From assembly GCA_030603495.1 (NCBI GenBank), contig JAUVXR010000056.1:1-6024 (forward strand): 6,024 bases of DNA, in the 5' to 3' direction. Below the pieces are notes generated by a model that saw only the letters and a program-made list of their open reading frames with translations, was not told the DNA's origin and made no database searches. This DNA is from a bacterium. GTDB taxonomy: Bacteria; Armatimonadota; Zipacnadia; Zipacnadales; Zipacnadaceae. How positions within the stretch are numbered: position 1 is the first letter of the stretch; each line of letters starts with the position of its first letter. Shown here piece after piece: positions 1 to 5,562 of this stretch. The position numbers and the translations under genes were made by a program.

Positions 1-25
1 TGCAACGGCGAACGGTTCGAGCCCG

Positions 26-45
26 GCGCCAGTACAACCTGGCGC
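26..45. other. Perfect short hairpin near the window's left edge
   Basis: A 7-bp perfect inverted repeat (GCGCCAG / CTGGCGC) encloses the 6-base loop TACAAC. It has no following T-run, so it is not a canonical intrinsic terminator. It may end the transcript of a gene lying left of the window, or lie inside the last codons of such a gene: one frame stays open to a TGA at 63-65. The rest of 1-129 holds no gene I can support. Confidence 0.3.
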
Positions 46-156
46 TAGTGCGCACGACCAAGTGAGTCAGCCACAATAGAGGTCAAAGTACACCTTATTC
101 ATTGGCCCAATTTGTCCAAATAGGTCTGAGCACGTACACCCATCGACCTGGGCGAG

Positions 157-864
157 GTGGTTCCTATCGGAGGGGTGTCGTTCAGCACCACCGCGGGAGC
201 AGCCGATGTGGGCTGGCCGTCGGTAATGCTGATACTGGTCAGTGACGATGGCGAAAGCTTCCACTATGTGGGTGAGCTTCGTTCGCTGTCGGCCAAGTTC
301 GGAATGCCGGAGGCTTTCGGTCTGCAAGAGCACCGGTTTCGCACTGACGATCTCAGCACCCACGGGCGATTCCTACGTTTAGCTGTTGTGGCGGGAGGCT
401 CGTACCTATTCTGCGATGAGATCGAAGTCTACGCCGGCACCCAAGAGATGCTCGGCGTGGAGGAGGACGGGTTGATCGTAACTGACCTTGGCGCTTTCCT
501 GGCTGAGCACCAAACCGGCATCGCCATGCAGAGCCGAATTGCCCTGGACATCGCCCGCGTGCGGGCGGCAGTTGCCGTCGCAGATCTGGAAGCCGACCGG
601 CGCGAGGAACTGAACCAGCAGATCAGTGCCCTGCAAAGTGCTAACGAAACCATTCCCGGTGAGCCGGAGCCCGACTACCGGGCGATATTCCCGCTGAACG
701 ACAATCACGCCCGGGTGTTCGGCCTGGTGGCTGAGTTGCGGCGCGAGGAGGGCTTTCCACCGTTGTTTCTTTGGCACAACGATCGCTGGGCAGGGATAGA
801 GCTGTGGGGTGCGCCGGACCAAGCACCAGATAGTGCCACGGACTCTCGAAGATCTACTGAGTAA
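157..864 (+). CDS. Discoidin (F5/8 type C)-like protein, apparently truncated at both ends
   Basis: The open frame begins after a TGA at 127-129. The first possible start in it is GTG at 157, with no Shine-Dalgarno site. The fold-defining text already begins before that codon, at the in-frame residues for TPIDLGEV (136-159), so the N-terminus is missing. Up to about base 440 it reads like a discoidin-type beta-sandwich used to bind carbohydrate or surfaces: a PIGGVSF strand, VSDDGESFHYVGEL, THGRFLRL and the closing DEIEVYAG. Bases about 525-650 encode a charged, Ala/Leu-rich probable coiled coil, followed by a segment with FPPLFLWHNDRWAGIELW. Proteins of this style, as I recall them, are several hundred residues longer at both ends, whereas this one ends after a low-complexity tail (PDQAPDSATDSRRSTE). 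No signal peptide is present. I read it as a gene remnant. The domain assignment is by pattern recall, with moderate certainty; substrate unknown. Confidence 0.6.
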   Translation: MVPIGGVSFSTTAGAADVGWPSVMLILVSDDGESFHYVGELRSLSAKFGMPEAFGLQEHRFRTDDLSTHGRFLRLAVVAGGSYLFCDEIEVYAGTQEMLGVEEDGLIVTDLGAFLAEHQTGIAMQSRIALDIARVRAAVAVADLEADRREELNQQISALQSANETIPGEPEPDYRAIFPLNDNHARVFGLVAELRREEGFPPLFLWHNDRWAGIELWGAPDQAPDSATDSRRSTE

Positions 865-975
865 CGTCGAGCAGCCAAAGCAGAGCTATTGGCGTCCCCC
901 CGACCGGTCATATGGGGACAACCGGTGCCGAATGCCGGGTCTGACGTTCTGAAGGACGGCTGAGGAGGTGGCGTG

Positions 976-1398
976 ATGCCATTCCGAATTAGGGCTGAAG
1001 AGATAGGGCGCCTGAACGCCCATGAGTTCAATGAGTTCATGGGCAGGTTGCTCAGAAGCGAGGCCTGGCGTCTGGGTATCCCTGATGACCATGTTGATAC
1101 AAGCTGCAATATTAACGATCCAGACGAGGGGATAGATGCGCGGATCCGAGATGACGACAACATTACTGGCGGGCCATGGATTCCTCCTGGACTGAGCGTT
1201 TGGCAATTCAAAAGCGGAGCCAGTTTAACCTTGACAGAAATCGCTGAGGAAGTAGCAAAACCCGGCCCAAAAGCAGCACTCGAACAGGGAGGATCGTACC
1301 GACTTGTTTCGAGCGCAGACAAGGTGGCCGCAGAACTAGACAAACGGCAGGGCGCGGGAACAAAGGCAGACAGTTCCAGCGGCCAAATGCAAACATAG
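976..1398 (+). CDS. Orphan PD-(D/E)XK nuclease-type N-terminal module, defence-associated family
   Basis: ATG at 976 is preceded by a strong Shine-Dalgarno site (AGGAGGTG, 963-970) with 5-base spacing, so the start is good; GTG at 973 is an unlikely alternative. The 140-residue product has the layout of a restriction-type nuclease domain: an N-terminal helix with Glu29, then NDPDEGIDARI with Asp54, then SVWQFKSG with Gln77-x-Lys79, the D...(E/Q)-x-K active-site signature also seen in Mrr-like enzymes. LEQGGSYRLVSSAD follows. In families I know with this N-terminus (Cap4/DUF4297-like and STAND/NACHT-coupled anti-phage proteins) the nuclease is fused to a sensor or NTPase of hundreds of residues. 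Here the frame stops at 1398 after a hydrophilic tail, so the protein may be a truncated remnant or a free-standing nuclease. The catalytic residues seem intact. Activity and target are unproven. Confidence 0.62.
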   Translation: MPFRIRAEEIGRLNAHEFNEFMGRLLRSEAWRLGIPDDHVDTSCNINDPDEGIDARIRDDDNITGGPWIPPGLSVWQFKSGASLTLTEIAEEVAKPGPKAALEQGGSYRLVSSADKVAAELDKRQGAGTKADSSSGQMQT

Positions 1399-1420
1399 AA
1401 TACGCGAAAGGTCCGAAGGA

Positions 1421-1546
1421 ATGATGAACGAGGAAATAGCACGATTCTTCAACACCACACCGACCTGCCACGCTGGAAACGATCCAGCCGTGGCCCCCCA
1501 TATTCGGTTGCGCCTAGCCTTCCAGTCATGCTCGTACAGCCTGTAG
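1421..1546 (+). CDS. Possible 41-codon small ORF after the nuclease fragment
   Basis: ATG at 1421 (or 1424) opens a 41-codon frame ending with TAG at 1544-1546. A purine-rich GAAGGA lies directly in front but only one base away, too close for efficient initiation. The product begins MMNEEIARFFNTTPTCHAG; no domain is recognised. It may be a real small protein, a frame-shifted leftover of the preceding nuclease gene, or chance. It stops just before the first repeat copy at 1552. Confidence 0.2.
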   Translation: MMNEEIARFFNTTPTCHAGNDPAVAPHIRLRLAFQSCSYSL

Positions 1547-1551
1547 GACTG

Positions 1552-1587
1552 ACATAGCAGGTGGTACCACTAATGGGGGCATCTATG
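1552..1587 (+). repeat. Dispersed intergenic repeat, copy A (right half only)
   Basis: Bases 1552-1586 align with 3373-3408 at about 30 of 36 positions, with one single-base gap. Shared blocks are ACATAGC, GGTGGTACCA and GGGGCA. The copy contains the perfect 10-base palindrome GTGGTACCAC (1561-1570), and CATAG (1553-1557) can pair with CTATG (1583-1587), closing a stem around it. It lies between the small ORF and the secreted-protein gene. The family is not one I recognise. Confidence 0.5.
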
Positions 1588-1634
1588 GAAAGCGAAGTCA
1601 AGGCATGAGACGTGCTCTTTGCGCTGGAAGCCCG

Positions 1635-1659
1635 GATGCCAGAAGCTTAGCATCTGGCA
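1635..1659 (+). promoter_or_regulatory. Leader hairpin(s) upstream of the secreted-protein gene
   Basis: TGCCAGA (1637-1643) and TCTGGCA (1653-1659) form a perfect 7-bp stem with a 9-base loop ending 8 bases before the Shine-Dalgarno site. A second, mutually exclusive 5-bp pairing, GATGC (1635-1639) with GCATC (1650-1654), overlaps it. This could affect mRNA stability or translation, or be a weak terminator of upstream transcription (no T-run). No convincing sigma-70 promoter was found for this gene. Confidence 0.3.
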
Positions 1660-1667
1660 CACTATAA

Positions 1668-1684
1668 AAGGAGGAAACAACATG
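1668..1684 (+). promoter_or_regulatory. Strong ribosome binding site and ATG, out of frame with the following gene
   Basis: AAGGAGGA (1668-1675) stands 6 bases before ATG at 1682-1684, an excellent initiation site. Read from this ATG, translation stops after 28 codons at a TGA. The signal peptide and the long protein lie in a frame offset by one base. The natural start was probably this ATG, before a one-base change somewhere in 1685-1703 (or a sequencing or assembly error). Confidence 0.55.
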
Positions 1685-1703
1685 TCCAGATCTATCATTA
1701 GTC

Positions 1704-3293
1704 GTGATAATATGCCTGGCCGTCGCCACGGCTGGCGCCCAGCAGAGCGGCGACGACCTCACGCGTGACGGGCCGGCCGGCATTCTCCCCGTCCAGGTCC
1801 GCCTGGTCGATGAGGAGGCGCCTAGTGGGCTGCAGCTAGTTGTGCTGGACGACACCAGGAAGCAGGAAGGCAGCTACGAGTACGAGCGTGTGATGCTTGA
1901 CCTGGCGACCATAGAGGATTTCCAGGCCAAGCCACTCTTGGGCCGGTGGGGACGTCCAGCGACCGCCGTTTGGCGCGACTATGAACTGACGGAGCTTTTG
2001 CGCAAGCTCAACAGTGGCAACGGGGACGCTGCGGTCAACGAGATATACGAGCGCCTGGACTGGGCCAAGGCAGACGAAGACGGCGGACCAGTGCCTCTAC
2101 CCTGGCAGGACATCATCATCGCCCTGCTCAAGCAGCTGGGCAGTACGTGGGCGGTAGTGGACTTCCCCGCCAGAAGCGAGGAGGTGCGCGTAACGCTCAC
2201 CGGATGGCCTCCGGTCAAGGGCGAAACGCTGCGGCAATCCGAGCAGAGGGTCATACAAGAGGTTGTGCAGACCGGCTGTGGGGTCCAAGGCACCGTTTCG
2301 CTCGGTGATCCGGACAACCCGGCCGAAGGCGTGGAAGTATACCTAGTGCCAGCAGCAAGCGTCCCCGGACTCGGCTGCCTTGGCAAAAGGCCCGATGACC
2401 AGAAACCAAACCCGCGTGGGGGAGCCGTAGTGCTTACAGGAGACGGCTCTGGTCGGACGAGTCCGGGCGACGTTGGTAAGCTTGAGAATGCAGCCGGTGT
2501 GAGGACCGTGCTAACAAACTGGGACGGCCACTTTGAGTTTGACGGAGTCGCCGACGGTGAGTATGTGCTCGTGGCCAAGAGCCCAGCCAAGTCCAACTAC
2601 TTCAGCTTGCTGTACCCGGACAACCGTTGCTTGAATCCTAAGGACAAGGACTGGGAGTCCATAGACATCCAGAGCAACGTGCGCAACCGCCGCTTGGTGA
2701 GTCGCCATGATGCACCGCTGACGCTCCAGCCTGTGGTCGACGAAAAGGTGGCGCACATGGTAGAGCAAGCGCCCGGCGTCACGGGCATCTTGGGCAAGAT
2801 ACTTGCCAAGTTCCTGCTCTTCCCTGGTGCCGCCGATTTCGCGGAACACCTGGCGATGGACACCGGTTATCTGGCTGGCGAGGGAGGGGCGAAGGGCGCC
2901 TACTATGGGCTGCGCATCCCGGTGGGCAAGAGCAAGGTGGATTACGGGCCCAGGGGGGCCGCCCGATCCAGTATGAAGTTGGCGGTCATGCGCGCCAATA
3001 ATGGGTCCAGGTATGTCTGCTACACCAAGCTCACGCTGCTGGCAGCAGTACCTGAAGCCACTCTGCAGTTTGCCGGCCGTAAGCACGAGTCCAGGTTTGG
3101 CGTGGCCCTGGGTGTGGTGCCGGCAGCACAGGACTCGAAGGTCGTGGGCCCCTACCTGACCCTCGTGCCAAAACACAGCTTCCGGCTGATGGGCGCCTAC
3201 AGTGTAGATGCGGATGACGACCAGCATCGCTGGTTCTGGGGGGCTACCCTCGACGCCAGCAAGCTGCTCAAGGACCTGATCTCTCCGGACTGA
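1704..3293 (+). CDS. Secreted protein with carboxypeptidase-regulatory-like domain; apparent 5' frameshift
   Basis: The frame stays open to TGA at 3291-3293. GTG at 1704 is the only in-frame start candidate near the N-terminus and has no Shine-Dalgarno site; the well-placed ATG at 1682 is one frame off. The in-frame text around it (SLVVIICLAVATAGA-QQ, roughly 1692-1745) is a signal peptide with an AxA-type cleavage site, so the protein is exported. Residues about 191-295 (from GTG) look like a carboxypeptidase-regulatory/CNA-B-type beta-sandwich: GVQGTV, EGVEVYLVPA, a Gly-rich insert, then TNWDGHFEFDGVADGEYVLVA. The first 190 residues form a mixed region of unknown fold. The last 90 or so residues alternate in beta fashion (FGVALGVVP, GPYLTLVP, FRLMGAYSVD, RWFWGATLDASKLL) and resemble the closing strands of an outer-membrane or surface beta structure. 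Exact function unknown; a cell-envelope or surface role is inferred. The next gene is convergent. Confidence 0.65.
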   Translation: MIICLAVATAGAQQSGDDLTRDGPAGILPVQVRLVDEEAPSGLQLVVLDDTRKQEGSYEYERVMLDLATIEDFQAKPLLGRWGRPATAVWRDYELTELLRKLNSGNGDAAVNEIYERLDWAKADEDGGPVPLPWQDIIIALLKQLGSTWAVVDFPARSEEVRVTLTGWPPVKGETLRQSEQRVIQEVVQTGCGVQGTVSLGDPDNPAEGVEVYLVPAASVPGLGCLGKRPDDQKPNPRGGAVVLTGDGSGRTSPGDVGKLENAAGVRTVLTNWDGHFEFDGVADGEYVLVAKSPAKSNYFSLLYPDNRCLNPKDKDWESIDIQSNVRNRRLVSRHDAPLTLQPVVDEKVAHMVEQAPGVTGILGKILAKFLLFPGAADFAEHLAMDTGYLAGEGGAKGAYYGLRIPVGKSKVDYGPRGAARSSMKLAVMRANNGSRYVCYTKLTLLAAVPEATLQFAGRKHESRFGVALGVVPAAQDSKVVGPYLTLVPKHSFRLMGAYSVDADDDQHRWFWGATLDASKLLKDLISPD

Positions 3294-3313
3294 CCACGGA
3301 GCAACCTGCCGAT

Positions 3314-3408
3314 CCACGCTGCGAACAATATTCTGCGTCTCATCATTCGCGCTGTCTGGCGCGGGGACGGCAACATAGCGGGTGGTACCATTAGTAGGGG
3401 CAGCTCAT
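3314..3408 (+). repeat. Dispersed intergenic repeat, copy B (longest copy)
   Basis: The left part (3321-3377) matches copy C (4826-4882) at 51 of 57 positions; bases 3341-3377 (37 bases) are identical. The right part (3373-3408) matches copy A. The left part contains the hairpin CGCGC-TGTCTG-GCGCG (3348-3363). The right part contains the palindrome TGGTACCA, and ATAGC (3375-3379) can pair with GCT and AT (3403-3405, 3407-3408) around a bulged C. The unit lies in the 189-base gap between two convergent genes, so it may also affect transcript ends. Confidence 0.6.
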
Positions 3409-3454
3409 AAGCGCGCCCCGCCTATGTCGGTAGGACGCACCAGAATGCTCACTT

Positions 3455-3494
3455 CCCGCACACAGGGCACTGCTGCCGTGCGTTAGGGTGCGGG
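3455..3494 (-). terminator. Possible terminator at the end of the DUF4382-like lipoprotein gene
   Basis: CCCGCAC (3455-3461) and GTGCGGG (3488-3494) are perfect 7-base inverted repeats spanning the TAA stop of the minus-strand gene. A smaller GGCA/TGCC stem is nested inside. There is no T-tract, so an intrinsic terminator is only a possibility. Confidence 0.3.
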
Positions 3495-4568
3495 CGGCTC
3501 CGGAATCGTGGCCAGTCCTGACTCAAGTGGAAATACTCCGGTAATGTCGTCGGGTGAAGAGATGTCCGACGCCGCTGCGATCGAGGCGCCGACCGTCCCC
3601 GGACTGGCTCCAACGGCGACATCGTAACTGACAAACAAGGTCAGTGTTCCGGGGAATGAGAAGTGCTGGTCAGTGATGTCCAGCGTTGTCGGGCTAGCCC
3701 CCATGGGAGCACTGCCAATGGAGGCGTCGTCGGTCCCCGGATCAGCAGGATTGAATACGTCATCTCCCCCGTCAACCCAGACCTCTACAGTATCAACATC
3801 GGCTGCCGTGGCTGTTCCCAACAATGTTACGTCCAGGGCCGCAATGCTGGCGAAGTTGTCGTCCAACGCGAAGTCCAGTTGGAGCATAGGAACCTGTGTA
3901 GCTCCCGGGCTGACTTCTGCCGGGGCTATCGAGGTAGCTGTGACGGTCACCGTCTCCCCCTGGCTTATGTCGGTGACGATGAGAGCCATTGGTTCCAGCA
4001 TCCACTGGCCATTACCGGTGCAATGGACCGAGTTATGTGTGTTCCAGTCCAACTGAAGTATCGTATTGTACCCATCGGAGATCGTGAACTGGATCGGCAG
4101 CTTCAGCCCCGTTTGTGCACCGCTGGGCACAAAGACAGGCTCTACACTCTCGTCGTTGAATTCGATCTCGGCGCTGGCCACGATGAGTTCTAGCTTCTCG
4201 TAGTCGCCCGGCGGCAAGTCCTCCTCTAATAGTGGCCAGCTTGCCGGTAGGTTCAATACGTCAATTACAGTGTCTTCGGACATATCGAGGCGAATGGGCG
4301 GTGCGCCTACCGGTATCACCCGAATCTGTCCGATAGTGACTCTTAGGGCCACCGCTTCGGGTGGTACGCCTTGATAGCCAGCGGTGGCGACCACTGCAGC
4401 GGATGTCTGAGCAACCCCGGCCCCGGCGGCGCCGGAGTCCCCCATGTGCAGGACGAAGTTGTCACCGACAAACGGCACTCCACTGCCTCCACAGCCAGCA
4501 ACTAAGCCGATCAGTGCGATAGACAAAACGGCAAGTAGCGCGGACTCCACAGGTGAACTGCTGTTCAT
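3483..4568 (-). CDS. Lipoprotein with DUF4382-like domain and C-terminal beta domain
   Basis: The start is ATG at 4566-4568 (minus strand). A strong Shine-Dalgarno site sits 6 bases upstream, and the hydrophobic signal segment follows directly; the longer frame from 4604 only adds 12 residues. The product is 361 residues. Residues 10-26 give a membrane segment ending in VAGC-GG, a lipobox with Cys26 as the lipidation site, so it should be anchored in the envelope. Residues about 70-205 match my recollection of DUF4382: ALRVTIGQIRVI, DVLNL, PLLEEDLPPGDYEKLELIV, VPSGAQTGLKL, ILQLDWNTHNSV, WMLEPMALIV. Residues about 210-350 form a beta-rich domain with Asp-rich turns (VEVWVDGGDDVFNPADPG) that may bind calcium. 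It is monocistronic with its own promoter. Odd point: the signal's n-region (MNSSSPVES) has no Lys or Arg. The biochemical role is unknown. Confidence 0.8.
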   Translation of the reverse strand: MNSSSPVESALLAVLSIALIGLVAGCGGSGVPFVGDNFVLHMGDSGAAGAGVAQTSAAVVATAGYQGVPPEAVALRVTIGQIRVIPVGAPPIRLDMSEDTVIDVLNLPASWPLLEEDLPPGDYEKLELIVASAEIEFNDESVEPVFVPSGAQTGLKLPIQFTISDGYNTILQLDWNTHNSVHCTGNGQWMLEPMALIVTDISQGETVTVTATSIAPAEVSPGATQVPMLQLDFALDDNFASIAALDVTLLGTATAADVDTVEVWVDGGDDVFNPADPGTDDASIGSAPMGASPTTLDITDQHFSFPGTLTLFVSYDVAVGASPGTVGASIAAASDISSPDDITGVFPLESGLATIPEPPAP

Positions 4569-4574
4569 GCTGGG

Positions 4575-4582
4575 TCCTCCTC
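4575..4582 (-). promoter_or_regulatory. Shine-Dalgarno site fixing the start of the DUF4382-like lipoprotein
   Basis: On the minus strand these bases read GAGGAGGA, 6 bases before the ATG at 4568. This favours 4568 over the upstream in-frame start at 4604, which would begin inside the leader about 2 bases after the predicted transcription start. Confidence 0.7.
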
Positions 4583-4612
4583 TCGATGTACTCTCGGCAA
4601 CCATACCGCGGC

Positions 4613-4641
4613 AGCATAACCTTATTGAGCGTATTTGTCAA
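4613..4641 (-). promoter_or_regulatory. Sigma-70-type promoter of the DUF4382-like lipoprotein gene
   Basis: Read on the minus strand: a perfect -35 TTGACA (4636-4641), a 17-base spacer, then TATGCT (4613-4618), 4 of 6 matches to the -10 consensus. Transcription would start near 4606, giving a leader of about 38 bases containing the Shine-Dalgarno site. Confidence 0.6.
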
Positions 4642-4683
4642 GAATGATTGAACTATTCGCGACAGAATTGCATTCAAAAGGTC

Positions 4684-4709
4684 CCCCCTATGGCTGGATT
4701 GGTAGGGGG
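4684..4709. other. GC-rich perfect stem-loop upstream of the minus-strand promoter
   Basis: CCCCCTA (4684-4690) and TAGGGGG (4703-4709) form a perfect 7-bp stem with a 12-base loop, about 45 bases upstream of the -35 box. The right arm continues into GGCAGC, so GTAGGGGGCAGC (4702-4713) nearly repeats a block of repeat copy B (3394-3404). It could be an operator-like dyad or a scrap of the repeat family. Confidence 0.3.
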
Positions 4710-4814
4710 CAGCACCAACGGGGGAATGTTCGCCGCAGGGCCTGCAGGGTACACGTTTGGCCTGCCGAGGTCTACGCGGTGTCGTACGAAAGCAGAGAAA
4801 ACAAGGAGGAGTTC

Positions 4815-4922
4815 CCACGCCGGCGGCGAACATCACTTTACGTCCCATCATTCGCGCTGTCTGGCGCGGGGACGGCAACATAACATCCGTTCCAGGTGCG
4901 TCTATAACCCTGGGAGTTATGT
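4815..4922 (+). repeat. Dispersed intergenic repeat, copy C, ending in a paired-box hairpin
   Basis: Bases 4826-4882 match copy B at 51 of 57 positions with a 37-base identical core (4846-4882), including the CGCGC/GCGCG hairpin. The right half has diverged from A and B in sequence but can still fold. ACATAAC (4878-4884) pairs perfectly with GTTATGT (4916-4922), and TTCCAGG (4890-4896) pairs with CCTGGGA (4909-4915) with one G-T wobble. A 5-base bulge (4885-4889) sits on the left side only. Confidence 0.6.
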
Positions 4923-5099
4923 ACACATCTTTAGGTTTGGTGAGTATATAACTCGGCTTACGGACTCACTGTCCAGCGTCTTAGGTTTTTCTGTTAGTCC
5001 ACTGTGTAACATTGTAGGGCCACACTACTTGTGATAGAGTTCATTCGGGTCCCAAAGACCCTCCTGATGAGGCGGAGCATCTCACCGCTGACGCTGATC

Positions 5100-5106
5100 G
5101 TTAGGT
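5100..5106 (+). other. Integron core-site-like heptamer (GTTAGGT)
   Basis: Matches the GTTRRRY consensus of integron recombination sites at all 7 positions, 21 bases before the lipoprotein start codon at 5128. A degenerate heptamer will occur by chance. Its weight comes only from the palindrome at the other end of the same gene. No clear palindromic attC arm was found to its left. Confidence 0.25.
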
Positions 5107-5127
5107 GAAACTGGGGGCAAAAGACCG

Positions 5128-5556
5128 GTGAATAATCAGGCAAAAAACCTTCTTGGTCTTGTTCTCTTTGTGATGGTACTCGGTGCAGGTTGCGGAAGAG
5201 GCGTTGACACTGCGAACAGTTTGGCAACGGCACTCAAGCGCAATGGGATAGAGTATCAAGTGATAGAATCGGTTGATGTTGACGACTTCAGCCATGCTAA
5301 GATTGATGAAGCCATCGCTTTAAAAGGCGACAATCTCCGGCTCGAAATATTTCGTATTGAAGATGAAAAAACGTATAAACTCTTCGTGGTGTCGTGGCTT
5401 CTTCTGGGGGCAGCCGAGACAAAAGTACAACAGAGACTGCCGGGCAGACCTGACGTCTACTCAAAGAGGCCTTTCGTAATCATCATTAGAAAAGAACCCC
5501 AGAAGGGACATGTAAAAGAGGTGTTGAAAAGAATCCTTCCCGAGCAAGAAGGCTAG
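5128..5556 (+). CDS. Small predicted lipoprotein of unknown family
   Basis: 142 residues from GTG at 5128 to TAG at 5554-5556. The frame is closed upstream by TGA (5095-5097) and has no in-frame ATG before the signal segment, so GTG is the best start; its ribosome site is weak (GGGGG, 5113-5117). Residues 1-22 (MNNQAKNLLGLVLFVMVLGAGC) are a lipoprotein signal with Lys6 in the n-region and Cys22 as the likely lipidation site; the residue at -3 is Gly, a non-standard lipobox. The mature part is a small mixed alpha/beta protein: TANSLATALKRNGIEYQVIES, LKGDNLRLEIFRI, TYKLFVVSWLLLGAAE, then RPFVIIIRKEP and VKEVLKRIL. No catalytic motif is visible. The gene is clearly more AT-rich than its neighbours, which fits acquisition from elsewhere. 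Function unknown; an envelope location is inferred. Confidence 0.72.
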   Translation: MNNQAKNLLGLVLFVMVLGAGCGRGVDTANSLATALKRNGIEYQVIESVDVDDFSHAKIDEAIALKGDNLRLEIFRIEDEKTYKLFVVSWLLLGAAETKVQQRLPGRPDVYSKRPFVIIIRKEPQKGHVKEVLKRILPEQEG

Positions 5557-5562
5557 GTAAGC

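Larger units (their letters stand above)
4642..5127. other. Gene-free region between divergent lipoprotein genes
   Basis: No supportable gene. It contains, left to right: the stem-loop at 4684-4709, a Gly/Ala-biased stretch with no recognisable domain, repeat copy C (4815-4922), an AT-richer segment with overlapping inverted repeats (4904-4970), small hairpins (GGGTC/GACCC near 5048-5062), and the GTTAGGT heptamer at 5100-5106. Short open frames here show no start site or domain that convinces me. No clear promoter for the gene at 5128 was found. Confidence 0.5.

Noticed and set aside
3-65. Frame ending TGA 63-65 that could be the C-terminus of a gene left of the window (QYNLALVRTTK).
   Set aside because: Only about 20 codons, no domain, and two other frames are equally open there (ending at 46-48 and 77-79).
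705-1442. Long minus-strand open frame (245 codons) across the gap between the first two genes.
   Set aside because: Ser/Pro/Leu-rich shadow of the plus-strand genes; no domain and no ribosome site. The opposite strand carries the nuclease signature with a strong start.
1663-1668. TATAAA as a -10 box for the secreted-protein gene.
   Set aside because: Transcription would start inside the Shine-Dalgarno site, and no -35 element lies at the right distance.
2511-3317. Minus-strand frame of 268 codons inside the secreted-protein gene.
   Set aside because: The plus strand has a signal peptide and a recognisable beta-sandwich domain; this frame has His/Arg/Gln-rich shadow composition and no motif.
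3316-3409. Repeat copies B and C as protein-coding segments (shared plus-strand peptide IIRAVWRGDGNI).
   Set aside because: No start or ribosome site fits both copies, the upstream match includes a gap that is not a multiple of three, and the frames diverge right after the identical core. A DNA or RNA element explains it better.
4462-4926. Minus-strand frame of 154 codons overlapping the lipoprotein start and promoter.
   Set aside because: Out of frame with the lipoprotein, covers the promoter and a repeat copy, and shows no domain. Its N-terminal peptide resembles that of the frame at 3197-3391 only because both cross the DNA repeat.
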